From positions 1 to 62,206 of the forward strand of contig JAMFSC010000001.1 in NCBI GenBank assembly GCA_026225095.1: a stretch of 62,206 nt of DNA, read 5' to 3'. Every line of letters begins with the position of its first letter. The first letter of the stretch is position 1. Source of the DNA: a bacterium. GTDB lineage: Bacteria; Acidobacteriota; Terriglobia; Terriglobales; Acidobacteriaceae. A model generated the notes under the pieces. It had not been told where the DNA came from. It searched no databases and saw nothing but the letters and a program-made list of their open reading frames with translations. Position numbers and translations under genes: made by a program. Below are positions 55,605-62,206 of this stretch, piece after piece.

Positions 55605-57029
55605 TCATCTCTGCTGGAAGTGATCGCGCAGAAGGGTAAGACCCTCGTGAGTCGTGTGAATGGTGCCCTCAAGCTGGGCGTCTTCTGCCGCTTCAAGCAT
55701 CTTCTTGAAGTCGGGTCCGGGGCGGTAGCCCGCCGCGATGAGGTCTCTTCCGGTGACGAGCAGTGCCGGGCGGAGGTCTTCGACCGGCGCAGCCTCGAAC
55801 GCCTGCCGGGCGTATTCGTAGGATCCCAACATGCCGTGGCAGGCCATGCAGTCGAGCCAGTGGAGGGCGAGGTGCTCTTCAAAGCGCGGCATGCGCAGGA
55901 AGCGGGTCAGGGTCGAACGCTTCATTCTGATCACATCACCGAAGCGCATGTGGTTCTTTATCAATGAGATGATCTGCTCGGTGTCTTCGCGGGAGAAGCG
56001 CAGGCGGGGAAGGATGACCTCGGCGATACGGACGCCGACCTCGACGTGGCCGTTGAAGCGGATGCGGTCTCCGGGGTTTTGCGGAGGCTGGAAGGTGGCG
56101 GGTTTGCCGATGTCGTGCAAGAGCGCAGCCCAGGCAAGGGTTGGGGAGGGGGCGGGCGGGAGGCGCTCGAGGAGGAACATGGTGTGGACCCAGACGTCGC
56201 CTTCGGGGTGAAACTCGGGTGGTTGCTCGACGCCGTGGAGCTTGATGGCTTCGGGGAGGATGACGGCAAGGAGACCGGAGGCATCGAGGAGCTCGAAGGC
56301 TCGGCGGGCTCCGCCTTCGGTGAGCATGCGGGTCAGTTCTTCGCGGATACGCTCGCAGCTGACCGTTGTGACGGCGTGGGCGTGGGTCTGGATGGCATGG
56401 AAGGTCCGGTCGTCGATGCGGAACCCGAGGCGGGCGGCAAATCGCACGGCGCGCAACATGCGGAGTCTATCTTCTTCAAAACGCAGGCTCGGATCGCCGA
56501 TGGCGCGGATGACTCCGGCGTCGAGGTCTTCTCTTCCTCCCACGAGATCGAGGACGGCGGCGTCGAGGTTGCGGTCGCGCTCGAAGCGGGTGGGGTCGAG
56601 GAGCATGCCGTTGATGGTGAAGTCGCGGCGGAGGACGTCTTCGCGGGGATCGAGTGAAAAGCGAACGGCGTCGGGGCGTCGTCCGTCGGTATAAGCCCCA
56701 TCGTATCTATAGGTTGCGACCTCGATTGCTTCAGCCTGGGAGTTGCTGGAATACTCGGTGGGTTCGTCAAAGACGAGGATGACGCCGAAGTGGGCGCCGA
56801 CGGCGAGGGTCTTGCGACCGAGGGTGGTGAAGAGGGCGGTGACCTCTTCGGGGGTGGCGGAGGTGGCTACGTCGTAGTCGTCGGGGGTGCGGCCGAGGAG
56901 AAGGTCGCGGACGCAGCCACCGGCGAAGAAGGCCTGGAATCCGGCGGCGGTGAGGGCGTGAGTGACCCAGGCAGCGCGGGCGTAGGACGGGTCGGTGAGG
57001 AGTGTTTCGGGATGTTCGTGTGGGTGCAT
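55605..57029 (-). CDS. CCA-adding enzyme / tRNA nucleotidyltransferase with HD domain
   Basis: A 474-residue class II nucleotidyltransferase. 'FAGGCVRDLLLGRTPDDYDVA' (active-site GGxxR and DxD) is at about 36-57, 'RRDFTINGML' and the helical 'RFEEDRLRMLRAVRFAARLG' follow, and then an HD-type metal domain 'LAWAALLHDIGKP' and a C-terminal helical part. It is either a CCA-adding enzyme or an A-adding variant; sequence motif B does not let me decide by eye. As tRNA-Phe encodes its CCA, repair rather than synthesis may be its main task. ATG 57029 has AGGAAC upstream. Confidence 0.92.
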   Translation of the reverse strand: MHPHEHPETLLTDPSYARAAWVTHALTAAGFQAFFAGGCVRDLLLGRTPDDYDVATSATPEEVTALFTTLGRKTLAVGAHFGVILVFDEPTEYSSNSQAEAIEVATYRYDGAYTDGRRPDAVRFSLDPREDVLRRDFTINGMLLDPTRFERDRNLDAAVLDLVGGREDLDAGVIRAIGDPSLRFEEDRLRMLRAVRFAARLGFRIDDRTFHAIQTHAHAVTTVSCERIREELTRMLTEGGARRAFELLDASGLLAVILPEAIKLHGVEQPPEFHPEGDVWVHTMFLLERLPPAPSPTLAWAALLHDIGKPATFQPPQNPGDRIRFNGHVEVGVRIAEVILPRLRFSREDTEQIISLIKNHMRFGDVIRMKRSTLTRFLRMPRFEEHLALHWLDCMACHGMLGSYEYARQAFEAAPVEDLRPALLVTGRDLIAAGYRPGPDFKKMLEAAEDAQLEGTIHTTHEGLTLLRDHFQQR

Positions 57030-57056
57030 CGGAGGTTCCTGAACTAGAGTGCTGGG

Positions 57057-57127
57057 CCAATGTTGGTGCGATTTCGGTTGAAAGGTGCGGATAGAAGGTG
57101 GGCCGCAGCACGGTAAAACCGGACAGC
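57057..57127 (+). repeat. Dispersed intergenic element R6, copy 3 (short)
   Basis: Contains CAATGTT, GTGGGCCGCAGCACGG and AAAACCGGACAGC in the R6 order; the TGGTTTTCTAAA block is missing. It lies in the divergent gap between the CCA-enzyme gene and tsaD. Confidence 0.5.
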
Positions 57128-57205
57128 TCCCGTACCGCGTCGGTATCCCGAGCCTGATTTCGGTCAGGACGCCTCGGCTAAGATTGAGGATAGTTGAGGT
57201 GGGTG

Positions 57206-58408
57206 ATGACTACGAGTGAATCGGATCGGCCGGGGCGACGGGGTGGGTTGATTCTCGGGATCGAGACGTCGTGCGACGAGACGGCGGCGGCGGTGGTGCG
57301 AGGTGGGCGGGATGTGATCTCGAATGTGGTGGCTTCGCAGATTGCGCTGCATGCGAACTATGGGGGGGTGGTTCCGGAGCTGGCTAGCCGGGAGCATCTG
57401 CGGAATATTGTTCCCGTGGTGCGGGCGGCGATGCGGGAGGCAAACGTTCGCTTCGAGGATCTGGATGCGATTGCGGTGACCAATGGGCCGGGGTTGGCGG
57501 GGGCTCTGCTGGTCGGGATTTTGTATGCGAAGGCGCTGGCGTTTGGGGCGGGGAAGCCGCTGATCGCGGTCAATCATCTGGAGGGGCATATTCATGCTGT
57601 GCTGCTGGAGGCTCGGCACCGGGGGGAGGAGCCGATGGCGATGCCTCTGCTGGCGCTGGTGGTCTCGGGGGGGCATACGCATCTTTACCTGGCGGAGCAG
57701 GGGGACGATGCGGCGGGGTGGACGTATCGCAACATTGGTCGGACCGTGGATGACGCGGCGGGCGAGGCGTATGACAAGGTAGCGAAGCTGCTTGGCCTGG
57801 GATATCCGGGGGGGCCGTGGATCGATGCGCTGGCGAGTTATGGGAATCCGCACGCGGTTCCGTTTCAGTTCAACGTGATCAAGGCTGGGCCGGTGCGGGA
57901 TGGGCAACCGGCTCCGAACAAGAAGGCTCCGGTGAATGAAGAGGGGGTGCGGTTCAACTTTTCTTTCAGTGGAATCAAGTCGGCGGTGTTGCGGTATGTG
58001 CAGGCGCATGGGATGCGGGAGGGGGCGGAGGCTCGGCATCGGGCGCTCTCCGCGCTCGGCGCTCCATCGGTGAGTGCCGCGCTGGAGCTTTGCGATGGGC
58101 GGACGCTGGATCTGATTGCAAGTTTTCAGTATGCGGTGGTGGGGGTTTTGATTCGGCAGACGCTGGCGGCGGCGGAGGCTTACGGGGCTCGATCGATCGT
58201 GGTGTCGGGTGGGGTGGCGGCGAATCGGGAGCTGCGGAGACGGTTTCAGGAGGAGGCTGGGAGGGCGGGACTGAGCGTCGAGTTTCCTTCGCTGGCGCTT
58301 TCGACGGACAATGCGGCGATGATCGCGGCGGCGGCGTGGCCACGGTTGCTGGCGGGGGAGTTTGCGGCGGAGGATATGGGGGCTACTCCGCAGCTCAAGT
58401 TAGGGTGA
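57206..58408 (+). CDS. tsaD: tRNA N6-adenosine threonylcarbamoyltransferase
   Basis: Transfers threonylcarbamoyl to A37 of ANN-decoding tRNAs. The 400-residue protein has 'LILGIETSCDETAAAVV', 'NHLEGHIHAVLLE' (metal HxxxH motif), 'LVVSGGHTHLYLAE', 'FSFSGIKSAVLRYV' and 'VVSGGVAANRELR'. An insert of about 25 residues after 'QAHGMREGAE' makes it longer than the usual 340. ATG 57206 is chosen because GAGGTGGGTG lies right before it; a TTG and a GTG a few codons upstream are less likely. The + strand is G-rich here. Confidence 0.96.
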   Translation: MTTSESDRPGRRGGLILGIETSCDETAAAVVRGGRDVISNVVASQIALHANYGGVVPELASREHLRNIVPVVRAAMREANVRFEDLDAIAVTNGPGLAGALLVGILYAKALAFGAGKPLIAVNHLEGHIHAVLLEARHRGEEPMAMPLLALVVSGGHTHLYLAEQGDDAAGWTYRNIGRTVDDAAGEAYDKVAKLLGLGYPGGPWIDALASYGNPHAVPFQFNVIKAGPVRDGQPAPNKKAPVNEEGVRFNFSFSGIKSAVLRYVQAHGMREGAEARHRALSALGAPSVSAALELCDGRTLDLIASFQYAVVGVLIRQTLAAAEAYGARSIVVSGGVAANRELRRRFQEEAGRAGLSVEFPSLALSTDNAAMIAAAAWPRLLAGEFAAEDMGATPQLKLG

Positions 58409-58439
58409 GTGCGGATCGGTGGTTGGTATCGAGTCTCTG

Positions 58440-58509
58440 GTTGGGTGCTGTGGCGCTCCCGCCCACCTTAGTCGCGGTGAGGCGTTGCGACGAAGGTGGG
58501 GCACCCGGC
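58440..58509 (+). repeat. Dispersed palindromic repeat R1, copy 3
   Basis: The order GTTGGGTGC...GCCCACCTTAGTCGCG...CGACGAAGGTGGGGCACCCGGC matches copy 1 with about 10 changes that mostly preserve pairing between the two arms. It lies 31 bp after the tsaD stop. Confidence 0.85.
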
Positions 58510-58547
58510 TTGGCACCAACGGGCAGTCTTACCTCGCAAGGTTGGGT

Positions 58548-59309
58548 ATGGGGGTGCGGATGATTGCTGGATTTTATGATGGGCTGGCGGAGTGGTATCA
58601 CCTGATCTTCGAGGATTGGGATCGCGCGATGTCGCGGCAGGCTGGCGTTCTGGTGCCTCTGCTGGGAGCGGGGGGGCGGTCCTTGAAGATACTGGATTGT
58701 GCCTGTGGGATTGGGACGCAGGCGCTGGGATTTGCGGCGGCGGGGCATCGGGTGGTGGGTTCGGATCTGAGCGCGGGGGCGATTGCACGGGCTCGGCGGG
58801 AGGCTTCGGCTCGGGGGCTGGGGATTGAGTTTCATGTGGCCGATATGACCACGCTGGAGGGAATTCTGGAGGGTGAGTTCGATGTGGTGGCGGCGCTCGA
58901 TAACGCGCTGCCGCACCTGGATGCGGAGGGGCTGCGGCGGGCGACGGCTGCGGTCGGGTCAAAGTTGAAATCGGGTGGGCTGTTTCTCGCGAGTATCCGG
59001 GACTATGACCGGCTGATCAAGGACCGGCCGACGTCGCAGGAGCCTGCGTTTTATGGCCGGTCGGGGGAGCGGCGGATCGTGCACCAGGTGTGGGACTGGA
59101 TCGATCGGGAACGGTATGTGGTGCATCTTTATCTTTCGGTGGAGCGTGGCGGGGAGTGGGAGACGTGGCACTTCGTCTCGGAGTACCGGTGCCTGCTGCG
59201 GGAGGAGCTTTCGGAGGCGTTGCGTGGGGCGGGATTTTCGGACGTGCGGTGGATGGGGGCGGAAGAGAGTGGGTTTTATCAGCCGATTGTGTCGGCGCGG
59301 CGGGGGTGA
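58548..59309 (+). CDS. SAM-dependent methyltransferase
   Basis: A 253-residue class I methyltransferase. The first motif 'ILDCACGIGTQALGFAAAG' (about residues 46-64), 'VVGSDLSAGAIARARREA', then 'VVAALDNALPHLD' and 'GGLFLASIRDYD' are typical. The N-terminus 'YDGLAEWYHLIFEDWDRAM' resembles glycine/sarcosine and sterol-type methyltransferases; the substrate is unknown. ATG 58548 is used; ATG 58560 is possible. Sequence upstream of it is repeat R1 and not part of the protein. Confidence 0.85.
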   Translation: MGVRMIAGFYDGLAEWYHLIFEDWDRAMSRQAGVLVPLLGAGGRSLKILDCACGIGTQALGFAAAGHRVVGSDLSAGAIARARREASARGLGIEFHVADMTTLEGILEGEFDVVAALDNALPHLDAEGLRRATAAVGSKLKSGGLFLASIRDYDRLIKDRPTSQEPAFYGRSGERRIVHQVWDWIDRERYVVHLYLSVERGGEWETWHFVSEYRCLLREELSEALRGAGFSDVRWMGAEESGFYQPIVSARRG

Positions 59310-59310
59310 A

Positions 59311-59365
59311 GCACTGTCCTGTCGGACAGGCCCACTGTGCCTATCAGTGCGGGGCGGTCACGCGC
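59311..59365 (-). repeat. Dispersed repeat R2, copy 5 (inverted), joined to R1
   Basis: On the minus strand it reads GCACAGTGGGCCTGTCCGAC and continues AGGACAGTGC, an R2 core with base changes. It abuts an R1 copy at 59361-59409, so both families can lie side by side. Confidence 0.7.
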
Positions 59366-59409
59366 TCCGTCCCACCTTGTCGCGGTGAGGCGAAGGCGGG
59401 ACACCCAAC
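59361..59409 (+). repeat. Dispersed palindromic repeat R1, copy 4 (shortened)
   Basis: CGCGCTCCGTCCCACCTTGT continued by CGCGGTGAGGCGAAGGCGGGACACCCAAC: R1 with a shorter centre. It lies between the convergent methyltransferase and pheT stops. Confidence 0.75.
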
Positions 59410-59432
59410 TTCCTCTCCACAGCTAACATGCT

Positions 59433-61598
59433 CTAACGATGTGTGGCCTCTTCGGGCGCGCGGATAGCGCCACCGAGAGCGGTGAGGGTGGCGATAATGG
59501 TGGTCCACCACTCGCCGAGTTCGGATTCAGACAGGGTGTGCTCCTGGGACTGAAATACGGCTCGGACGAGCAGGGCGTAGTGGCCTGAGGGGACAGACTT
59601 GCCCTTGCGGTCGCGGAAGATCTCGACCGGTTTGAGATCTTCGAGGCCGGGAAGGTTGAGGGCGCGGAGGGCGGATTCGATCTCCGCCCAGGGACGGGAG
59701 TCGGGGAAGGTGAAGGAGAAGTCTCGTTCGACGGCCTGGAACCGGGAGAGGCTGCGGGCGGTGACGTGGCGAAGCGGAAGCGCGTAGAGGCGGGCGAGGT
59801 CGATCTGCGCAAGATAGACGGGCTGGCGGAGCTTGCGGCGGGACGCCTCGGTGTTGGCGAGCTCGCCGAAGGTGGCGATGGGTGCGGATTCGGGTGCGAG
59901 GAAGGCCTGGGCGGCGCGGCCGGGTTCGAGCCACGCGGGCAGGGTGGCGGCGCTATAGGTGACGGACGTGGCCGCGTTCTGGGCGGGGTCTTCGAGGGCG
60001 GGGCTGAAGAGGGAGAGAACCGATTCGATAGCACCCTTCAGTTCGAAGAAGGGCGCATCCTGGGCGCTGTGCAGCGGGGTCGGCGCGCTGGTGGAGGTGA
60101 GGCCGAGGGTCAGGCTTGGATGCTCGTTGACCTGCCGGGTCGAGCCGGTGAAGATCTGGCCCTGCTCGAAGAGGCGCACCTCGCGGACGTCGCGGTTGAG
60201 GTTCAGCGCGAGCATGGTGAGCATGCCGGGGACTAGGGTGGGGCGGAGGAGCCGGGCCTCGTCGGAGAGTGGATTCTCCATCTCGATCGGACCGTTTTCC
60301 TGCGTTCCGGCGAAGAAGAATGCGGCGTCGGAGTCGCTGGCGAAGGTGCTGGAGATGGACTCCGAGAAGCCCAGGGACAAGAGGCGGCTGCGGACGGCGG
60401 ACTCCGCGGCGGCGAGGGGATGGGACTGGACGGGGAGAGGCGTGGGCAGGGTGTTGGCGAAGCGGTTGTAGCCGTAGACGCGTGCGACCTCTTCGATTAG
60501 GTCGATCTCGCGTTCGAGGTCGAGTCTCCAGCTGGGGAGCTTGACGCGGAAGAGGTCGTCCTGGGAGTCCGCCGACAGCGGGTCGGCGGGGAGGAGGTTG
60601 CAGCCGAGGCTGTGGAGATACTGCTGGACGATGGCGGAGGTGATGCCTTCGGGCGCGATGGTCTGCCCGAGGTGGCGCTGGACCTGTTTGACCGAGAGGG
60701 CGATGCGTGGGCGATCGGCGGTGCGAACCCTGACGGCACGGATGACGACGTCGATGAGAGCGCCTTCGAGGTGACCACCCGAGTGCAGGATGAGCTGCGC
60801 GACGAGATCGTTGGCGAGCGGTGCCGCGTTAAAGTCGGCTCCGCGCTCGAAGCGGTGGGAGGCGTCGGTGTGAAGGCCGTGCCGGCGGGCGCTGCGGCGG
60901 ATGCTGGCCTGATCGAACCATGCGGACTCGACGAGGATGTTGCGGGTTTCGGGGGTGATCATCGAATCCCAACCACCCATGACGCCGGCGAGCGAGAGGG
61001 CCTTGACCTCGTCGGCGATGACGAGATCGTCGTGGGCGAGGGTGCGGGTGGTTCCGTCGAGAAGCTTGAGGATCTCACCGGGGCGGGCGTGGCGGACGAC
61101 GATTCCGCCAACGATCTTATCGAGGTCGAAGGCGTGGGTCGGGTGTCCCATGGCGAGGAGGACGAAGTTGGAGGCGTCGACGGCATTCGAGATCTGCTTC
61201 TGGCCGAGCAGCGCGAAGTACTCGGCGATGCGTCCGGTGGAAGGACCGATCGAGACGCCGCGGAGGACGCGGGCGGTGAAGCGTCCGCAGAATGGCTCGG
61301 CGGCGGGCTCGATGCGAACGCGAAAGGGTGTGGCTGGGGTGGGATCGGGCAGCGTGGTGTCGAGCGACGCGAGCGGCAGGTTGTAGATGGTCGCGGCCTC
61401 GCGGGCGATGCCGTAGTGATTCATGGCGTCGACGCGGTTGGTCGTGATGTCCATCTCAAACAGATGGCCGTCGGTGAGCGGATGGACGCCTTCGACGGCG
61501 ATGCCGCGGAGGGTGAGGTCCTCGGCGAGCTGCCGGTCGTCGATGGAGGCGGGGAGGGCGGGGACAAAGCTGCGGAGCCAATGGGTGAGGATCTTCAT
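59433..61598 (-). CDS. pheT: Phenylalanine-tRNA ligase beta subunit, short form without tRNA-binding (EMAP) domain
   Basis: The beta subunit of PheRS. The 721-residue protein has the N-terminal 'LTHWLRSFVPAL', 'LFEMDITTNRVDAMNHYGIA' (B1 region), the B3/B4 editing domain ('CGRFTARVLRGVSIGP', 'VMGGWDSMITPETRNILVES'), B5 ('ALSVKQVQRHLGQTI', 'LPSWRLDLEREIDLIEEVAR') and the C-terminal FDX-ACB domain ('AVERDFSFTFPDSRPWAEI'). The OB-type tRNA-binding domain of about 110 residues usually inserted near residue 40 is absent. ATG 61598 fits the family N-terminus. pheS is not in the window. Confidence 0.95.
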   Translation of the reverse strand: MKILTHWLRSFVPALPASIDDRQLAEDLTLRGIAVEGVHPLTDGHLFEMDITTNRVDAMNHYGIAREAATIYNLPLASLDTTLPDPTPATPFRVRIEPAAEPFCGRFTARVLRGVSIGPSTGRIAEYFALLGQKQISNAVDASNFVLLAMGHPTHAFDLDKIVGGIVVRHARPGEILKLLDGTTRTLAHDDLVIADEVKALSLAGVMGGWDSMITPETRNILVESAWFDQASIRRSARRHGLHTDASHRFERGADFNAAPLANDLVAQLILHSGGHLEGALIDVVIRAVRVRTADRPRIALSVKQVQRHLGQTIAPEGITSAIVQQYLHSLGCNLLPADPLSADSQDDLFRVKLPSWRLDLEREIDLIEEVARVYGYNRFANTLPTPLPVQSHPLAAAESAVRSRLLSLGFSESISSTFASDSDAAFFFAGTQENGPIEMENPLSDEARLLRPTLVPGMLTMLALNLNRDVREVRLFEQGQIFTGSTRQVNEHPSLTLGLTSTSAPTPLHSAQDAPFFELKGAIESVLSLFSPALEDPAQNAATSVTYSAATLPAWLEPGRAAQAFLAPESAPIATFGELANTEASRRKLRQPVYLAQIDLARLYALPLRHVTARSLSRFQAVERDFSFTFPDSRPWAEIESALRALNLPGLEDLKPVEIFRDRKGKSVPSGHYALLVRAVFQSQEHTLSESELGEWWTTIIATLTALGGAIRAPEEATHR

Positions 61599-61853
61599 GA
61601 GGGCAGTGCCTAGTGTACCGCCGTGTTGCGGACTGATGAAGCCGGCCAGATTCCCCGCAGCCTGGTAGCGGCCCGAGCCCGTCTGCGGATTCACGATCGG
61701 TTTGACAGGGTGTCGCTGCTTAGAGAGAAAGGCTAAAAATTAATGCGTCACAACCTTTCGTGATGCTACATTGGACGGAGATAGTTACTTTTTCCTGCAC
61801 AATATGGTTACCTTTATGCGTTTTGTGCTGCTCTGCTTTTGAGGAGTCATCGG

Positions 61854-62018
61854 ATGATGCCGCTTTGTCCCTACTGCCGGGAACGTAATGCTGTGCGAAT
61901 CTCTCAGCGCAGTTCCATCTTTAGCGTTCTGAAGCATCTTCGCTTCAAGTCGTTCCGTTGCGACGCATGTACGCAACGGTTCTACCGGTTTCACTTCAAC
62001 AGGCGACTCGTCGCCTAG
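61854..62018 (+). CDS. 54-residue zinc-ribbon mini-protein
   Basis: The frame from ATG 61854 to TAG 62018 has GAGGAG 7 nt upstream. It encodes CPYC (residues 5-8) and CDAC (about 37-40), a classic zinc-ribbon pair, with a basic aromatic tail ('FYRFHFNRRLV'). Codon use and the good ribosome site argue for a real gene. Function unknown; DNA or RNA binding is plausible from its charge. Confidence 0.72.
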   Translation: MMPLCPYCRERNAVRISQRSSIFSVLKHLRFKSFRCDACTQRFYRFHFNRRLVA

Positions 62019-62041
62019 CTTCGCAGTTTCGGCCCACGGTC

Positions 62042-62206
62042 TCATTCCGCGCGTGCGATGGCGGCGTGATCCAGCACGGTGCGGACCGTGACCGCGAGTT
62101 CTTCCAGACGGAACGGCTTGGTGAGAAGATGCACACCCTCTTCCAGACGGCGGTCGCGGGTGAGAGCGTTGCGGGTGTATCCGGAGGAGTAGAGTACCCG
62201 AATCCC
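62042..62206 (-). CDS. C-terminal receiver domain of a response regulator or hybrid histidine kinase (cut by window edge)
   Basis: The minus-strand frame enters at the right edge and ends at TGA (62044-62042), 54 residues. 'VLYSSGYTRNAL' and 'LLTKPFRLEELAVTVRTVLD' are the end of a REC domain, with the conserved K-P dipeptide. This form usually ends hybrid histidine kinases with a PAS/HisKA front; only the last half of REC is visible, so the complete protein is not known. Confidence 0.82.
   Translation of the reverse strand, partial: GIRVLYSSGYTRNALTRDRRLEEGVHLLTKPFRLEELAVTVRTVLDHAAIARAE

Overview
The window reads as a chromosomal segment from a GC-rich bacterium of the Acidobacteriota, most likely class Terriglobia (family Acidobacteriaceae). 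The evidence is a large Oar-type TonB-dependent receptor with an N-terminal carboxypeptidase-like domain (0.7-4.2 kb), two tandem VWFA-related proteins of the type common in Acidobacteria (43.4-46.3 kb), many Sec/lipobox/Tat secreted proteins, and several families of short GC-rich palindromic intergenic repeats. Genus and species cannot be settled from the sequence alone. Most of the window is housekeeping. The accessory material consists of an IS630-type transposase tail, a HigBA-like toxin-antitoxin pair, a reverse transcriptase, and dispersed repeats.

Layout. 0-8 kb: IS630 tail, tRNA-Phe(GAA), TonB-dependent receptor, and an exported amine oxidase + exported RidA pair. 7.3-16.7 kb: MerR regulator, two cell-envelope proteins, the pyrimidine cluster pyrR-pyrB-pyrC (pyrB carries an extra N-terminal domain), a Kbl/BioF-type enzyme and a lipoprotein. 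17-31 kb: miaA, a TonB-family protein, a MogA/MoaB-VTT membrane protein pair, ligA, a secreted cupin, a retron-like reverse transcriptase with an apparent 5' frameshift, a lipid-kinase/metallophosphoesterase pair, a BamD-like protein and rpe. 31-43 kb: flavin reductase-like protein between direct repeats, an emfourin-like inhibitor followed by a protealysin-like M4 protease, a UvrC-like protein, a bestrophin, and a tightly coupled tldD-to-pmbA cluster with two paralogous CxxC/EHR mini-proteins and a nucleotidyltransferase between them, preceded by HigBA. 43-52 kb: VWFA pair, a PD-(D/E)XK-type protein, dus, rpmE and a DnaC-like ATPase. 52-62 kb: formate dehydrogenase alpha + DUF1641, a CCA-adding-type enzyme, tsaD, a methyltransferase, a short-form pheT, a 54-residue zinc-ribbon protein, and the C-terminal receiver domain of a response regulator or hybrid kinase cut by the window end.

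Genes that plausibly work together: amine oxidase makes imines and RidA hydrolyses them; pyrR/pyrB/pyrC act in de novo UMP synthesis; the M4 protease is held by emfourin; TldD and PmbA form one heterodimeric protease and their three small companions may be substrates or adaptors; MogA supplies the molybdenum cofactor that the formate dehydrogenase needs.

Two window-scale signals stand out. From about 5 to 51 kb the + strand is strongly C-rich whichever strand carries the gene, and from about 51.3 kb onward it becomes G-rich, so there is a strand-composition switch close to 51 kb. Several starts (ligA, mogA, the uvrC-like gene) have a -10-like hexamer exactly 6 nt before the start codon and no Shine-Dalgarno, which points to leaderless mRNAs. 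No CRISPR array, rRNA or complete prophage was seen.
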